A DNA stretch of 64,000 nt. Source: Roseiarcus sp036513315 (GTDB lineage Bacteria > Pseudomonadota > Alphaproteobacteria > Rhizobiales > Beijerinckiaceae). The translations under genes and the position numbers were made by a program. Below are positions 17,124 to 25,613 of this stretch, one piece after another. The stretch covers positions 79,736-143,735 of the forward strand of contig DATBZF010000033.1 of NCBI GenBank assembly GCA_036513315.1, in the 5' to 3' direction. Positions within the stretch are counted from its first letter, which is position 1; the number at the start of each line of letters is the position of its first letter. The notes beneath the pieces are model-generated. The model was not told the DNA's origin. It did not search any database and was given only the letters and a program-made list of their open reading frames with translations.

Positions 17124-17584
17124 GTCTTGTCCCCGTCCGGCGAGAAACGTCGACGCGCGTATTCCAAATTGGCCCGGAGCCGCGGCGACGTTTCGCTGGA
17201 ACGCGGCGGTATTGCAAGCCCAATTGGTCGACCAAGCTGTGACCCCTGAAATTCCTCCAAGCGGGACCGGAGCCAGTTCCGAAGTTGCCCGGCGAACTGC
17301 AACCTCTTACTCTTGCCGGCGCCAAAGCGAACCGTCTGAGGTCGGCCTTCACCGCCGATTTGAGCCGGCCGCCAACGACGGCTTTGGGTCGGAGGCGCCC
17401 GACCGTCTATCGATAATGAATGTCTGCCTCCGGCTTCCCGCTCATCCGGAAGCCGCCATTCCGCTTCGGCCAAAAGCAGACCTCGTCGGTTCCCTTACCC
17501 GAATCGCGACGCGGCGCTTACGCAAACACGTTGAGCAGAGTCGTCGAATGACTCTGTATCATCATGGGCGCCCCGAGACGGACG
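17124..17584. other. Gene-poor interval
   Basis: About 460 nt between the starts and ends of two minus-strand genes. A 184-codon plus-strand frame crosses it but has no ribosome site, no family resemblance and a composition like a chance frame. Around 17450-17490 is an inverted-looking stretch (CCGCTTCGGCCAAAAGCAGAC) resembling intergenic repeats seen from memory near rhizobial cyclase genes; this resemblance is unverified. Confidence 0.4.
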
Positions 17585-18685
17585 TCAATTTTCGCTATCT
17601 CGCTTCACGCCCAGCTTGAGATCAAAGAACTTTAGGGCCGCGGCGCCGATGTGCTGGTGCCATTGAGGACGATCGACGCCGGGAGCGTCGATACAGGCCT
17701 CAGGCCAAGTATCGCGCCCCAGCGCGTCGCATTCGTTGACGAAGATCTCGTGGTCGACCAGGCCGGGCATGACGTCGAGTTGGACATCAGGAATGTATTT
17801 CGCCGCGAACTCGGAATTCTCCTTCGGGGGCGCCTGAGTGTCTCGCGCGCCGACGATGATATAGGTCGGTATATTCAATTGACGGAGCCCAGCCTCATCC
17901 ATGCCGAAGCCTGTCACGTCGCCCGGGGCCATGGCGAAAGCCGCCTTGATGCGAGAATCGTGGACGTCGAGCGCGGGCTTTGGATCGAGCGGCAAATCAG
18001 CGCGCAGATATTCGGGCACAACCGGATTGTTTCGCCAGCCTTGGAGATAGGCGCGATACAGGTCGGCGTTGACCTTGGCGCCGCCGACCCAAAGCGAGGT
18101 GAATCCCCCCTGCGAATGTCCGGCGACTCCTATTCTGTCACGGTCGATATACAAGCCCCACAGGGGGTCTTGGAGCAGGCTGGTGATGTCCAAGGCAATG
18201 TCGCGCGGTCGCTGCCAAAGCTTGCTCCTCGTATACATCACGGTCGAATCGTATGTGTTGGCCCGGTAGTGGTAGACCATCGCGACGAAATAACCTCGCG
18301 AAGCGAGGTACTCGCCGAACCAAGCGTAGTAGAGGCCGTTACTGCCTGCCCCATGAGAGAACACGATGAGCGGGCGCTTTCGCTTGTCGTCCACAACCGG
18401 CGCATTCACGTGGATATGCAGATTGGTGAAGAAGAGCATTGGCGTAGGCGCTGCGGCGCTGGCCGCGGGAGCGGCGGGATAGAACAGCGCAAACGCCAAA
18501 TGGCGGCCGTCCTCGACGACGTAGTCCATTTGTTTCATCCCGACAGGATAGAGCTTCGCCGCGCTCGCCTCCTGGGCCAGCGCCCTTCCGTATCCGGCCC
18601 CAGGGCCACAGGCGACGAGACAACCGGCGACAAAAGCGAGGCGCAAACGCGCCAACCAACGTCGCACAGGGCAGATAGCTCTCAC
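17585..18685 (-). CDS. Exported alpha/beta-hydrolase (dienelactone hydrolase-like)
   Basis: A 366-residue protein with an N-terminal hydrophobic signal (LARLRLAFVAGCLVAC) that may be a lipoprotein signal. It then shows an oxyanion-hole HGAG at 111-114 and the nucleophile elbow GHSQGG with Ser191. A late Asp (GARDTQ) and His (GLVDHEIF) complete a plausible triad. This fits an esterase or lipase/PAF-acetylhydrolase-like enzyme, substrate unknown. The GTG at 18685 is chosen because GGGGAT lies about 8 nt upstream; the open frame extends to 18895 but that part lacks a plausible start signal. Divergent from the AmpH-like gene. Confidence 0.78.
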   Translation of the reverse strand: MRAICPVRRWLARLRLAFVAGCLVACGPGAGYGRALAQEASAAKLYPVGMKQMDYVVEDGRHLAFALFYPAAPAASAAAPTPMLFFTNLHIHVNAPVVDDKRKRPLIVFSHGAGSNGLYYAWFGEYLASRGYFVAMVYHYRANTYDSTVMYTRSKLWQRPRDIALDITSLLQDPLWGLYIDRDRIGVAGHSQGGFTSLWVGGAKVNADLYRAYLQGWRNNPVVPEYLRADLPLDPKPALDVHDSRIKAAFAMAPGDVTGFGMDEAGLRQLNIPTYIIVGARDTQAPPKENSEFAAKYIPDVQLDVMPGLVDHEIFVNECDALGRDTWPEACIDAPGVDRPQWHQHIGAAALKFFDLKLGVKRDSEN

Positions 18686-18893
18686 GTTCGCATCCCCATT
18701 CAATATGGCGCGGCAAAGCGCAAACCGAAGTTGCGCATGCCCACACTCCCCCGAGGCAGTTTGACGGCGCGCAGCTGGGTTGCAAGTTATAACCATTCGC
18801 GCGTGCGACCAGCCGGCCGGGCCGGATGGTCCCGGCCCGTTCGGTCCTTTTCGATTCGCATGATACGATTCTATCCTCGCGGGAGGAAACGCC

Positions 18894-20051
18894 ATGTTGA
18901 GATTTCTGAGATCGATCGGTCTCGTGGCTGTCGCAACGATCTACATGGCGCCGATCGCATTTTGCGGCGCCGCCGTTGCAGAAGACCGATTGCTCAAAGA
19001 AGCCGTTAATTTCACGGGCACGATCGCCTATCTTACGATGAAGGTTCCGGGCTTCATGCTGGTCGCCGTGCGCAATGATGAAATGGCTTTCGCCGGCTTC
19101 GGCGAAATCGCCGACAAGAGCGGCAAGGCGCCCGATGGCGAGACGATGTTTCGCATTGGATCGGTCAGTAAGGTTTTTTGCGGCGAGGTACTCGCCAGTT
19201 TGGTTCTCGATGGCAAAGCGCGTTTCGAAGATCGGTTGCAGGATCGGCTCGGCTACGACGTCACGCTGCCTGAGAAGAACGGACATCCGATCCGGCTCAT
19301 CGACCTCGTAACCCAGTCGTCGGGCCTGCCCCGCGAGGTTCCACGCGAGGACGGACCGCCGGATGATCCGTTCGGCACAAACACCCGAGACGCTCAGATC
19401 GCTGACCTCAGGACCGATCCTCTGCTGTTTCCGCCCGGCGCCGCGGCATTCTACTCAAACTACGGCTTCGATCTGCTAGGCGCTGCTTTGGCGAATGCAG
19501 GCGGAAAGCCTTATGCCGAGCTACTGAAGGAACGTGTTCTCGATCCCGCCGGCATGAAGGACACCGTCTTCAACCTGCGTCCCGGCGACGAGGCGCGCGC
19601 CATGCAGGGGCATAATTTCGACGGATCGCCTATGGTCGCTGCGCATACGCCGACCAGCATCGAATGCGCCGGCGGTTTGCACACCACCGCCAATGACATG
19701 GCGCGTTGGATGAGATGGCATCTCGATCGCGCCGGAACCGTTGGACGCGATCTGCGCCTCCTCGACCACGCCGCCTATCTCTATCGGGACGGGCTCAGCG
19801 CCGTCTCCGGGCTGGACGACGCCGGACCGATGGATGCCATGGGCTTGGGCTGGGTGATCAACATGCCGACCGGCAATCGGCCTTTGATTCTCCAGAAAAC
19901 TGGCGGCCTGCAAGGTAGTTTCGCCTATCTCGCGATTGCCCCGACGCGCGGCGTGGCGGTCTTTTTCGTCATGAACGAATTCAGCGCCAGCGGATTCGGC
20001 GTCGCCGTGGCCGCGACGAACTCGCTCCTCGCTCAGCTCGCTCCACGCTAA
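18894..20051 (+). CDS. AmpH-like serine hydrolase (beta-lactamase / DD-peptidase fold)
   Basis: A 385-residue exported protein with a signal peptide ending near residue 29 (AAVAED). It has the penicillin-recognising set: SxxK at Ser90-Lys93 (GSVSK), Y188-S-N190, and a KTGG box near residue 343. Overall it resembles AmpH, a D-alanyl-D-alanine carboxypeptidase/endopeptidase that trims peptidoglycan, but esterases share the fold. GGGAGGAAA precedes the ATG. It is divergent from the hydrolase at 17585-18685 with a 208-nt shared upstream region, so the two may be co-regulated. Confidence 0.82.
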   Translation: MLRFLRSIGLVAVATIYMAPIAFCGAAVAEDRLLKEAVNFTGTIAYLTMKVPGFMLVAVRNDEMAFAGFGEIADKSGKAPDGETMFRIGSVSKVFCGEVLASLVLDGKARFEDRLQDRLGYDVTLPEKNGHPIRLIDLVTQSSGLPREVPREDGPPDDPFGTNTRDAQIADLRTDPLLFPPGAAAFYSNYGFDLLGAALANAGGKPYAELLKERVLDPAGMKDTVFNLRPGDEARAMQGHNFDGSPMVAAHTPTSIECAGGLHTTANDMARWMRWHLDRAGTVGRDLRLLDHAAYLYRDGLSAVSGLDDAGPMDAMGLGWVINMPTGNRPLILQKTGGLQGSFAYLAIAPTRGVAVFFVMNEFSASGFGVAVAATNSLLAQLAPR

Positions 20052-20643
20052 AAGCCGTTCGGGCCCCTACGGCCCCGTCGGGTCGAAGCATATTTGCGCC
20101 GGTCGCGCGGCCTGCCCGCTAGTCCCCGGCCCCAATTCCGCGCGTTTCACGGCGCGCCACGCTTTTCCCTTCCAGCTCTTACCCGAGTTCGGACGGAGGT
20201 TCCATAAGGCTCCTGATCCGAATCGACAGACAGACAGCAGCGGCCGGTTGGCCACTTCGCGCCCATAGCGGCCGGTCCCGGCCAACGCGACGGCTTTCGA
20301 GAGCGGACGCGTATTAGGGACGCCTGTGCCCGACGCGGACGGTAAGCCACCATAAGGGCGCTAAGCTCGCGGCGGCCTGCGGGCGAATGCGGCGCCTTTC
20401 GAAAACAGATTCGTGCCGGCGGAAGCAGTTGGGGCGGACAAGGCTTACGAGGCTGGCGTAGGCAGCGCGTCTCGCCCAGGGTGTGCCCGCCACTGCTGCG
20501 GGTTCGGTCTGGTCGGGTCAACCACGAGTCCGGAGGCGCGAGACAGTGGGGCCGCCATCTGATACCACTTTGTCAAAATACGAGATCCCATTTGCAGAGT
20601 TTAGGACTTCAACAGTCCTCGCTTTGGGGAAGCGGAGCCGCGC
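20052..20643. other. Long non-coding interval before the cyclase gene
   Basis: About 590 nt without a supported gene. Several small frames on both strands are short, lack ribosome sites and show no family. It presumably holds the promoter of the large cyclase gene, but no clear -35/-10 pair was recognised. Small inverted stretches around GCGGCCGGTTGGCC / GGCCGGTCCCGGCC (20236-20285) are the only structure noted. Confidence 0.45.
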
Positions 20644-23600
20644 ATGTCATCCATCGAGGATTGGCTGAACGGCGTCGGTTTGGGCAAATACTGCAAGGTC
20701 TTTACCGAAAACGACGTCGATCTTCGCGCCTTACCTCACCTAAACAGCGACGATTTGCAGGCCCTCGGCGTTTCGCTCGGTCACAGGAAGATAATGCTGG
20801 CAGCGATTGCAGCGTTGCGAGCAAGCGAGGTCCCGAAGGTCGGCGAGAAGCCGGACCCGATGATTTCGGGGGATGGCCGGCGTCCGACAACGAGTGCGGA
20901 GCTTGGCCCGGAACTCAGGCTGATAAGCGTTCTTTTCTGCGACATGGTCGAGTCGACGGACATGTCGGCCCGGTTCAATGCAGAGGACATGCACGATTTG
21001 ATCACTCTGTACCAAGAGGGCGTTGCCAACTCCATAGAGCAGTTCGGGGGATATGTCGCGAAGTTCATGGGCGATGGAGTGCTTGCCTACTTTGGCTGGC
21101 CGGAAGCTTACGAAGACCATGCTGAGCGCGCGATCCGAGCGGGGCTCAAGGCTGTCGAGCGGGTCAGTAGCCTCAAGACGCCCGCTGGCGCACCACTTCG
21201 ATCGCGTGTCGGAATTGCGAGCGGTCGTGTCGTAGTTGGCGATCTTGTCGGGGGCGGCGTGCTCGACCGCGGTCAGGTGGCAGGCGAAACTCCAAATCTT
21301 GCGGCACGTCTACAAAGCATTGCGGATCCGGGCGAGATTTTGATCGCAGACAACACGCGTCGCATGGCGGGAAACGCTTTCGAAATCCAAGCGCTCGGCG
21401 CCCGCGACCTAAAGGGATTTCCCCTTCCAATACTATCGTTCCGCGTTGTGCGCGAACATGATTTCGACAGCCGCTTCGACGCGATGCGCGGCAAGTCTCT
21501 CTCGCAATTCGTCGGTCGAAACAGCGAAATCGGTATTCTTCTCGACAGGTGGGAACTCGCAAAGAGCAGTCAAGGCCAGGCCGTTTTCGTGGGCGGCGAA
21601 GCCGGTATCGGTAAGTCGCGGCTCCTGGAAGCGCTGATTGAGCGCGTGCGCAGCGAGTCGCAGGAACTCATTCGCCTGCAGTGTTCGCCTTATCATACAA
21701 CGTCCGCCTTCTATCCGGTTATCCAACGGCTCACCCGCGCTTTTGGCCTCGCGGGAGGTCACACTGAGGCGACCCGGGTCGAGAGATTTGAACGCTTGCT
21801 GGCGCAATATGGAGAAAACCCGGCCGACGTCGGTCCTGTATACGCCGAATTACTTACTCTCAGCTTAGAAGGTCGCTATAAACTCCCCGATCTGCCTGCC
21901 CAACAGCGCAAAGAACTAATGTTGCGCACGCTCGCAGATCGAATCTTCCTTGCCGCGAACAAGGCCCCGGTGCTTCTTGTCGTCGAAGATGCGCATTGGA
22001 TAGACCCCTCGACGAGCGAACTGCTGCGCGACATCGTTCTTAGATTCCACCGAGCTCCTATTTATCTGCTGGTGACCCATCGGCCCGAGTGGTCAGCAGA
22101 TTGGGCGCAAGGTCATTCACAGGTGACGTCTGTTGCCGTCGGACGCCTGACTAACCAGCAGATGCGCGTGTTCATTCGATCTCTACTGGGGGACGTCTCC
22201 GATCGACTCGTCGAGCGCATCGTCGATCGTACCGATGGAGTGCCCCTTTTCGTTGAAGAGCTGACACGATCGATTGTGGAAGGCGGAATCGGAGTACCAG
22301 AGAACGTTGATATTCCCGACAGCTTGCAAGGCTTGCTCCTGGAGAGGCTTGATCGGCTGCCCGGGTCGTCAAAAGAAGTCGCGCAGATCGCGTCGGTCAT
22401 CGGGCGCGAATTCGACAAAGACCTGCTGGCGCAAGTCTCCCGCTTGGAGGCGCCGGCACTTGAAGAGGCACTGCGTCACCTTATTTCGGTCCAACTGATG
22501 GTAAGGAGCGGCCTGTCGCAGCAGTCGCTCGTTTTCCGTCATGCCTTGATTCAAGATGCCGTCTACCAATCTCTGCTGACCCGCAAGCGCCTGCAGTTTC
22601 ACCACGAAATCGCTGAAGCGATCGTAGAGTCGCATCCGAACGTCGCCGTCACCCAGCCGGAATTGGTTGCACGGCATTTCGCAGAGAGTCGGTCGAGCAA
22701 TCTCGCGCTGCCCTATTGGAAAAAAGCAGGAGAGAGGGCGCTTTCGCGTTCGGCCAACTACGAAGCGACGGATCATTTCTCGAATGCGCTCGCAGCGGCC
22801 GAGGGGCTGGCGGATGGGTCCGCACGGACCATCGAGGTGCGTGCGGTGCGACTGCGACTTGCCGAGGCTCTCACAGAAGCTGGGCGCTTTAGGGCCGCCA
22901 TCGACCATTACCGGGCCGTCGCCGAGCAGGCACGGGCCGTGGATGACACAGATAGCATCATCCGAGTCGCTATCGGCTATGATACTGCGCAGTTTCTTCT
23001 CGGCATGCCAGCCGATGAATCTGTCGCTCGCCTTACCGAGGCTGAGGCAAAACTCAGCGGCGAGGACGAACAGCGGCGTTGCCTGATCTTGTCTCGACTG
23101 ACTCGCTCGCTCCTACTTGTGGGCGAAAAGGACAAGAGTGAGAGCCTAGAGAGGGAGGCGACTGAGCTCGCGCAGCGAACAGGTGATCGCTCGTCCCTGT
23201 TCAATATTTTCGCCAACCGCTTCCTGCTGTCGCGACAGGTTACGTCCGTGGCCGAAGTACAATTCCGATTGGCGGAGGCGGCGCAACTGGTCGAGCTTTC
23301 GCAAACCGTCGGCGATGACGAGATGAAGACGCGGGGGCTGTCAATTCATGCCTATGTCTCGGCAGAACTCGGCGATCGCGCCGGCGCGGATCAATCGCTC
23401 GCTGCGTTGATAGGGCTTGGCGAGATCCGCCAGCGGCTCAACATACAATGGGTCTCACGCCATTTGTCGGCAATGATGGCGATTGTTGAGGGAAAATTTG
23501 CGGACGCAGAAAGGTTTGCCGGGGAGGGTCTGAGGCTGGGGCGTTTGACGCTCGGCGACCAGGTCGAAGGTGTCTATGGCATTCAAATGTTCTCAATCCG

Positions 23601-24198
23601 CCGCGAGCAAGGACGGCTCGCCGAGGTGGCGCCTGTCATCAAACGTCTGATTGACGAAACTCCAAACGAAAAGGCGTGGCTCCCGGGATTTACGCTGATC
23701 GCGGCCGAACTCGGCTTCGCAACCTCGGCGCGGCGGCGCTTGCGTGAGCTTGCCGAAGCCGGGTTCGAGATGCCAGCGGATGCTAGGCGCAGCGCTTCGC
23801 TCTCCTATGTCGCTGAAGCTGCGACGCTGCTTGATGATCAAGAGGCCGCCGCCACACTCTACGAACTACTGTCGGCCTACAGCCTAATGACGATTACTAC
23901 GGGAATCGTCACGGTGTGCTATGGTGCCGCGAGCAGGTATCTAGGCATGTTGGCCGCGACGCTTGGCGATTTCGATAGGTCAGAAGCACATTTCGAGCAC
24001 GCCCTTGGGATGAACACAGGGTTTCGGGGCCGACCGTGGCTCGCCCATACCCAGGCGCAATATGCAATATTGCTCAGACGGCGTGCTAGAAGAGGCGATA
24101 GCCAACGCGCCGAGACGCTTTCAAATGAAGCTTGGAAAATCGCCTCCGAGCTTGATATGGTTCTTCTTAAGCGTAGACTGCAGTCAGAAATTCAGTGA
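20644..24198 (+). CDS. SAM-domain / class III adenylate cyclase / AAA ATPase / TPR protein
   Basis: An 1184-residue multidomain signalling protein. Residues 1-60 form a SAM domain. Residues about 88-265 are a class III cyclase with metal ligands D100 (LFCDMVEST) and D144 (KFMGDGVLAYF), the adenine-selecting Lys140, and Thr in GETPNLAARLQ, as in class IIIb adenylate cyclases. An ATPase follows with Walker A GGEAGIGKS at 317-325 and a Walker B VEDAHW. Helical repeats resembling TPRs fill roughly 650-1184. No membrane segment is seen. Likely makes cAMP under control of an ATP-dependent sensor; the input is unknown. A DUF4242 gene follows at 27 nt. Codon use is less GC-biased than in flanking housekeeping genes. 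Confidence 0.9.
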   Translation: MSSIEDWLNGVGLGKYCKVFTENDVDLRALPHLNSDDLQALGVSLGHRKIMLAAIAALRASEVPKVGEKPDPMISGDGRRPTTSAELGPELRLISVLFCDMVESTDMSARFNAEDMHDLITLYQEGVANSIEQFGGYVAKFMGDGVLAYFGWPEAYEDHAERAIRAGLKAVERVSSLKTPAGAPLRSRVGIASGRVVVGDLVGGGVLDRGQVAGETPNLAARLQSIADPGEILIADNTRRMAGNAFEIQALGARDLKGFPLPILSFRVVREHDFDSRFDAMRGKSLSQFVGRNSEIGILLDRWELAKSSQGQAVFVGGEAGIGKSRLLEALIERVRSESQELIRLQCSPYHTTSAFYPVIQRLTRAFGLAGGHTEATRVERFERLLAQYGENPADVGPVYAELLTLSLEGRYKLPDLPAQQRKELMLRTLADRIFLAANKAPVLLVVEDAHWIDPSTSELLRDIVLRFHRAPIYLLVTHRPEWSADWAQGHSQVTSVAVGRLTNQQMRVFIRSLLGDVSDRLVERIVDRTDGVPLFVEELTRSIVEGGIGVPENVDIPDSLQGLLLERLDRLPGSSKEVAQIASVIGREFDKDLLAQVSRLEAPALEEALRHLISVQLMVRSGLSQQSLVFRHALIQDAVYQSLLTRKRLQFHHEIAEAIVESHPNVAVTQPELVARHFAESRSSNLALPYWKKAGERALSRSANYEATDHFSNALAAAEGLADGSARTIEVRAVRLRLAEALTEAGRFRAAIDHYRAVAEQARAVDDTDSIIRVAIGYDTAQFLLGMPADESVARLTEAEAKLSGEDEQRRCLILSRLTRSLLLVGEKDKSESLEREATELAQRTGDRSSLFNIFANRFLLSRQVTSVAEVQFRLAEAAQLVELSQTVGDDEMKTRGLSIHAYVSAELGDRAGADQSLAALIGLGEIRQRLNIQWVSRHLSAMMAIVEGKFADAERFAGEGLRLGRLTLGDQVEGVYGIQMFSIRREQGRLAEVAPVIKRLIDETPNEKAWLPGFTLIAAELGFATSARRRLRELAEAGFEMPADARRSASLSYVAEAATLLDDQEAAATLYELLSAYSLMTITTGIVTVCYGAASRYLGMLAATLGDFDRSEAHFEHALGMNTGFRGRPWLAHTQAQYAILLRRRARRGDSQRAETLSNEAWKIASELDMVLLKRRLQSEIQ

Positions 24199-24225
24199 GG
24201 TTGGCCTGCACTCGGAGGTAGCATC

Positions 24226-24486
24226 ATGCCGCGCTACATCATAGAACGCGACTTCGCCGCGCAGCTCGATTTAACGAAAGATGACTGTGACGGTATCAAG
24301 AAGATCAATGGGGAAGAGGGCATAGATTGGATTTTTTCCTTCCTCAGCGCAGACAAGAAGAAGACCTATTGCCTATATGAAGCCCCGAACCCTGAAGCCA
24401 TTCGCTCTGCAGCCCGCCGTCTAAATATCCCGGCGGACAACATAATTGAGATCGGAGGAGAGCTGAGTCCTACGATGTTCAACTAG
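24226..24486 (+). CDS. DUF4242 small protein (nickel-binding-like)
   Basis: An 86-residue ferredoxin-fold-like protein beginning MPRYIIERDF, with the CLYEAPNPEAIRSAARR segment typical of DUF4242. One characterised member of this group from Streptomyces binds nickel; the role in general is unknown. GGAGG at 24214-24218 lies 7 nt before the ATG, and only 27 nt separate it from the cyclase stop, so they are very likely cotranscribed. Codon use matches the cyclase rather than the flanking trp genes, suggesting the pair arrived together. Confidence 0.82.
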   Translation: MPRYIIERDFAAQLDLTKDDCDGIKKINGEEGIDWIFSFLSADKKKTYCLYEAPNPEAIRSAARRLNIPADNIIEIGGELSPTMFN

Positions 24487-24791
24487 ACCAACTCTACGTC
24501 GAGTAAGCTTGGTTCGCCAGACACACCTTTAGCTGTTGGGTCATTCCGCAAATATGCACCGCCGCTGAGGCTGCTGCGACGGGTAATTACTTTGGCGTCA
24601 GCGTCCTGGGAACTTTTGCCGAATAGCGACCAAATTTGTACGCCCTGAGCATCAGTCGCCTCGAACAATTCCTTCACTCCAGCGACACTCCTCGTTTCTA
24701 GAACACCTTGGAACGCGCAAGCGACCGGGACTGGGCGGGCGACCGCTTTCGCTTCCCATCGCCTCAAAGCCGCCAGTCCGCTTGCTGCCAT
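24483..24791 (-). CDS. Unrecognised small protein, uncertain
   Basis: A possible 102-residue protein, convergent with the DUF4242 gene and overlapping its end by 4 nt. It starts at an ATG at 24791 (a TTG at 24812 is also in frame). No family, signal or membrane segment was recognised, and no ribosome site is evident. It covers most of the gap before trpF and could be a decayed gene or a chance frame. Listed because nothing else explains this interval. Confidence 0.22.
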   Translation of the reverse strand: MAASGLAALRRWEAKAVARPVPVACAFQGVLETRSVAGVKELFEATDAQGVQIWSLFGKSSQDADAKVITRRSSLSGGAYLRNDPTAKGVSGEPSLLDVELV

Positions 24792-24908
24792 CTCCGGTCG
24801 TCGCGAGAGCAAAACTTGCCAGTCGCACGACCATCATCCGACCGCAGATTCAAACTGGACACAGCCTCCGCCTTTGACAAGCCGCGCGGATTGGCGGAAA
24901 GGAGCGCC
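24487..24908. other. Interval between the DUF4242 gene and trpF
   Basis: About 420 nt. The only candidate is the weak minus-strand frame at 24483-24791. Codon-like structure is poor, and no promoter, repeat or terminator was recognised. It forms the right border of the accessory block. Confidence 0.45.
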
Positions 24909-25613
24909 ATGTCCGGGACAGTCAAAATCTGCGGCCTCTCGACCGCGCCGACCCTCGACGCCGCGCTTGACGCGGGCGCGGATATGGTTGGCTTCGTGTT
25001 TTTCGAGAAGAGTCCGCGCCATCTCCAGCTCGATCAGGCGAAGACGCTGACCGCGCGCGTCGATGGGCGGGCGCGGATCGCCGTGCTGACGGTCGATGCT
25101 TCAAACGAGGCTTTGCGCGCCATTATCGACGCCGCCCAGCCGGACTTTCTGCAATTGCACGGCCGCGAGACGCCGGCGCGCGTCGCCGATCTCAAGCGTC
25201 TGTTCAGCCTGCCGGTGATCAAGGCGATCGGCATCAGCGGCGCTGGCGATCTGGCCGCCGCCGCATCTTACGCGGATGTCGCCGATCGCCTGTTGTTCGA
25301 CGCCAAGGCGCCCAAAGACGCGCGCCATCCAGGCGGCAATGGCGTGGTCTTTGATTGGCGGCTGCTCGCCGGGCTCGATCCGCGCCAGCCCTGGCTTTTG
25401 TCGGGCGGCCTTGAGCCGGGCAATGTCGCCGAGGCGATCGCCGTCACCGGCGCCCGCGGCGTCGATGTGTCCTCGGGCGTCGAAAGCGCGCCGGGACAGA
25501 AAGACATCGCCAGGATCAAGGCCTTTATCGCCGAGGCGCGCGCCGCGTTCGCGCGGGCGGACGCCGGCCAGCAAGCCGCGCATGCCGAGGCGCGGCCGGG
25601 GAGAGTCGCGTGA
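24909..25613 (+). CDS. trpF: Phosphoribosylanthranilate isomerase
   Basis: A 234-residue TIM-barrel enzyme that converts N-(5-phosphoribosyl)anthranilate to its carboxyphenylamino-deoxyribulose phosphate in tryptophan synthesis. The catalytic Cys lies in VKICGLS at the start; the phosphate site and the late GLEPGNVAEAI and GVDVSSGVESAPGQKD motifs are all present. AAAGGAG precedes the ATG at 24909, so the frame extending upstream is ignored. GTG of trpB overlaps its stop. The roughly 20-residue Ala-rich tail after the barrel is unusual but not remarkable. Confidence 0.95.
   Translation: MSGTVKICGLSTAPTLDAALDAGADMVGFVFFEKSPRHLQLDQAKTLTARVDGRARIAVLTVDASNEALRAIIDAAQPDFLQLHGRETPARVADLKRLFSLPVIKAIGISGAGDLAAAASYADVADRLLFDAKAPKDARHPGGNGVVFDWRLLAGLDPRQPWLLSGGLEPGNVAEAIAVTGARGVDVSSGVESAPGQKDIARIKAFIAEARAAFARADAGQQAAHAEARPGRVA

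Noticed and set aside
17065..17619. A 184-codon plus-strand frame between the GT39 and hydrolase genes
   Set aside because: It overlaps both neighbouring genes, has no ribosome site or family resemblance, and its composition is that of a chance frame.
17651..19009. A 452-codon plus-strand frame over the alpha/beta-hydrolase
   Set aside because: The minus-strand product carries the hydrolase motifs and a signal peptide; the plus-strand product is featureless and overlaps the AmpH-like gene start.
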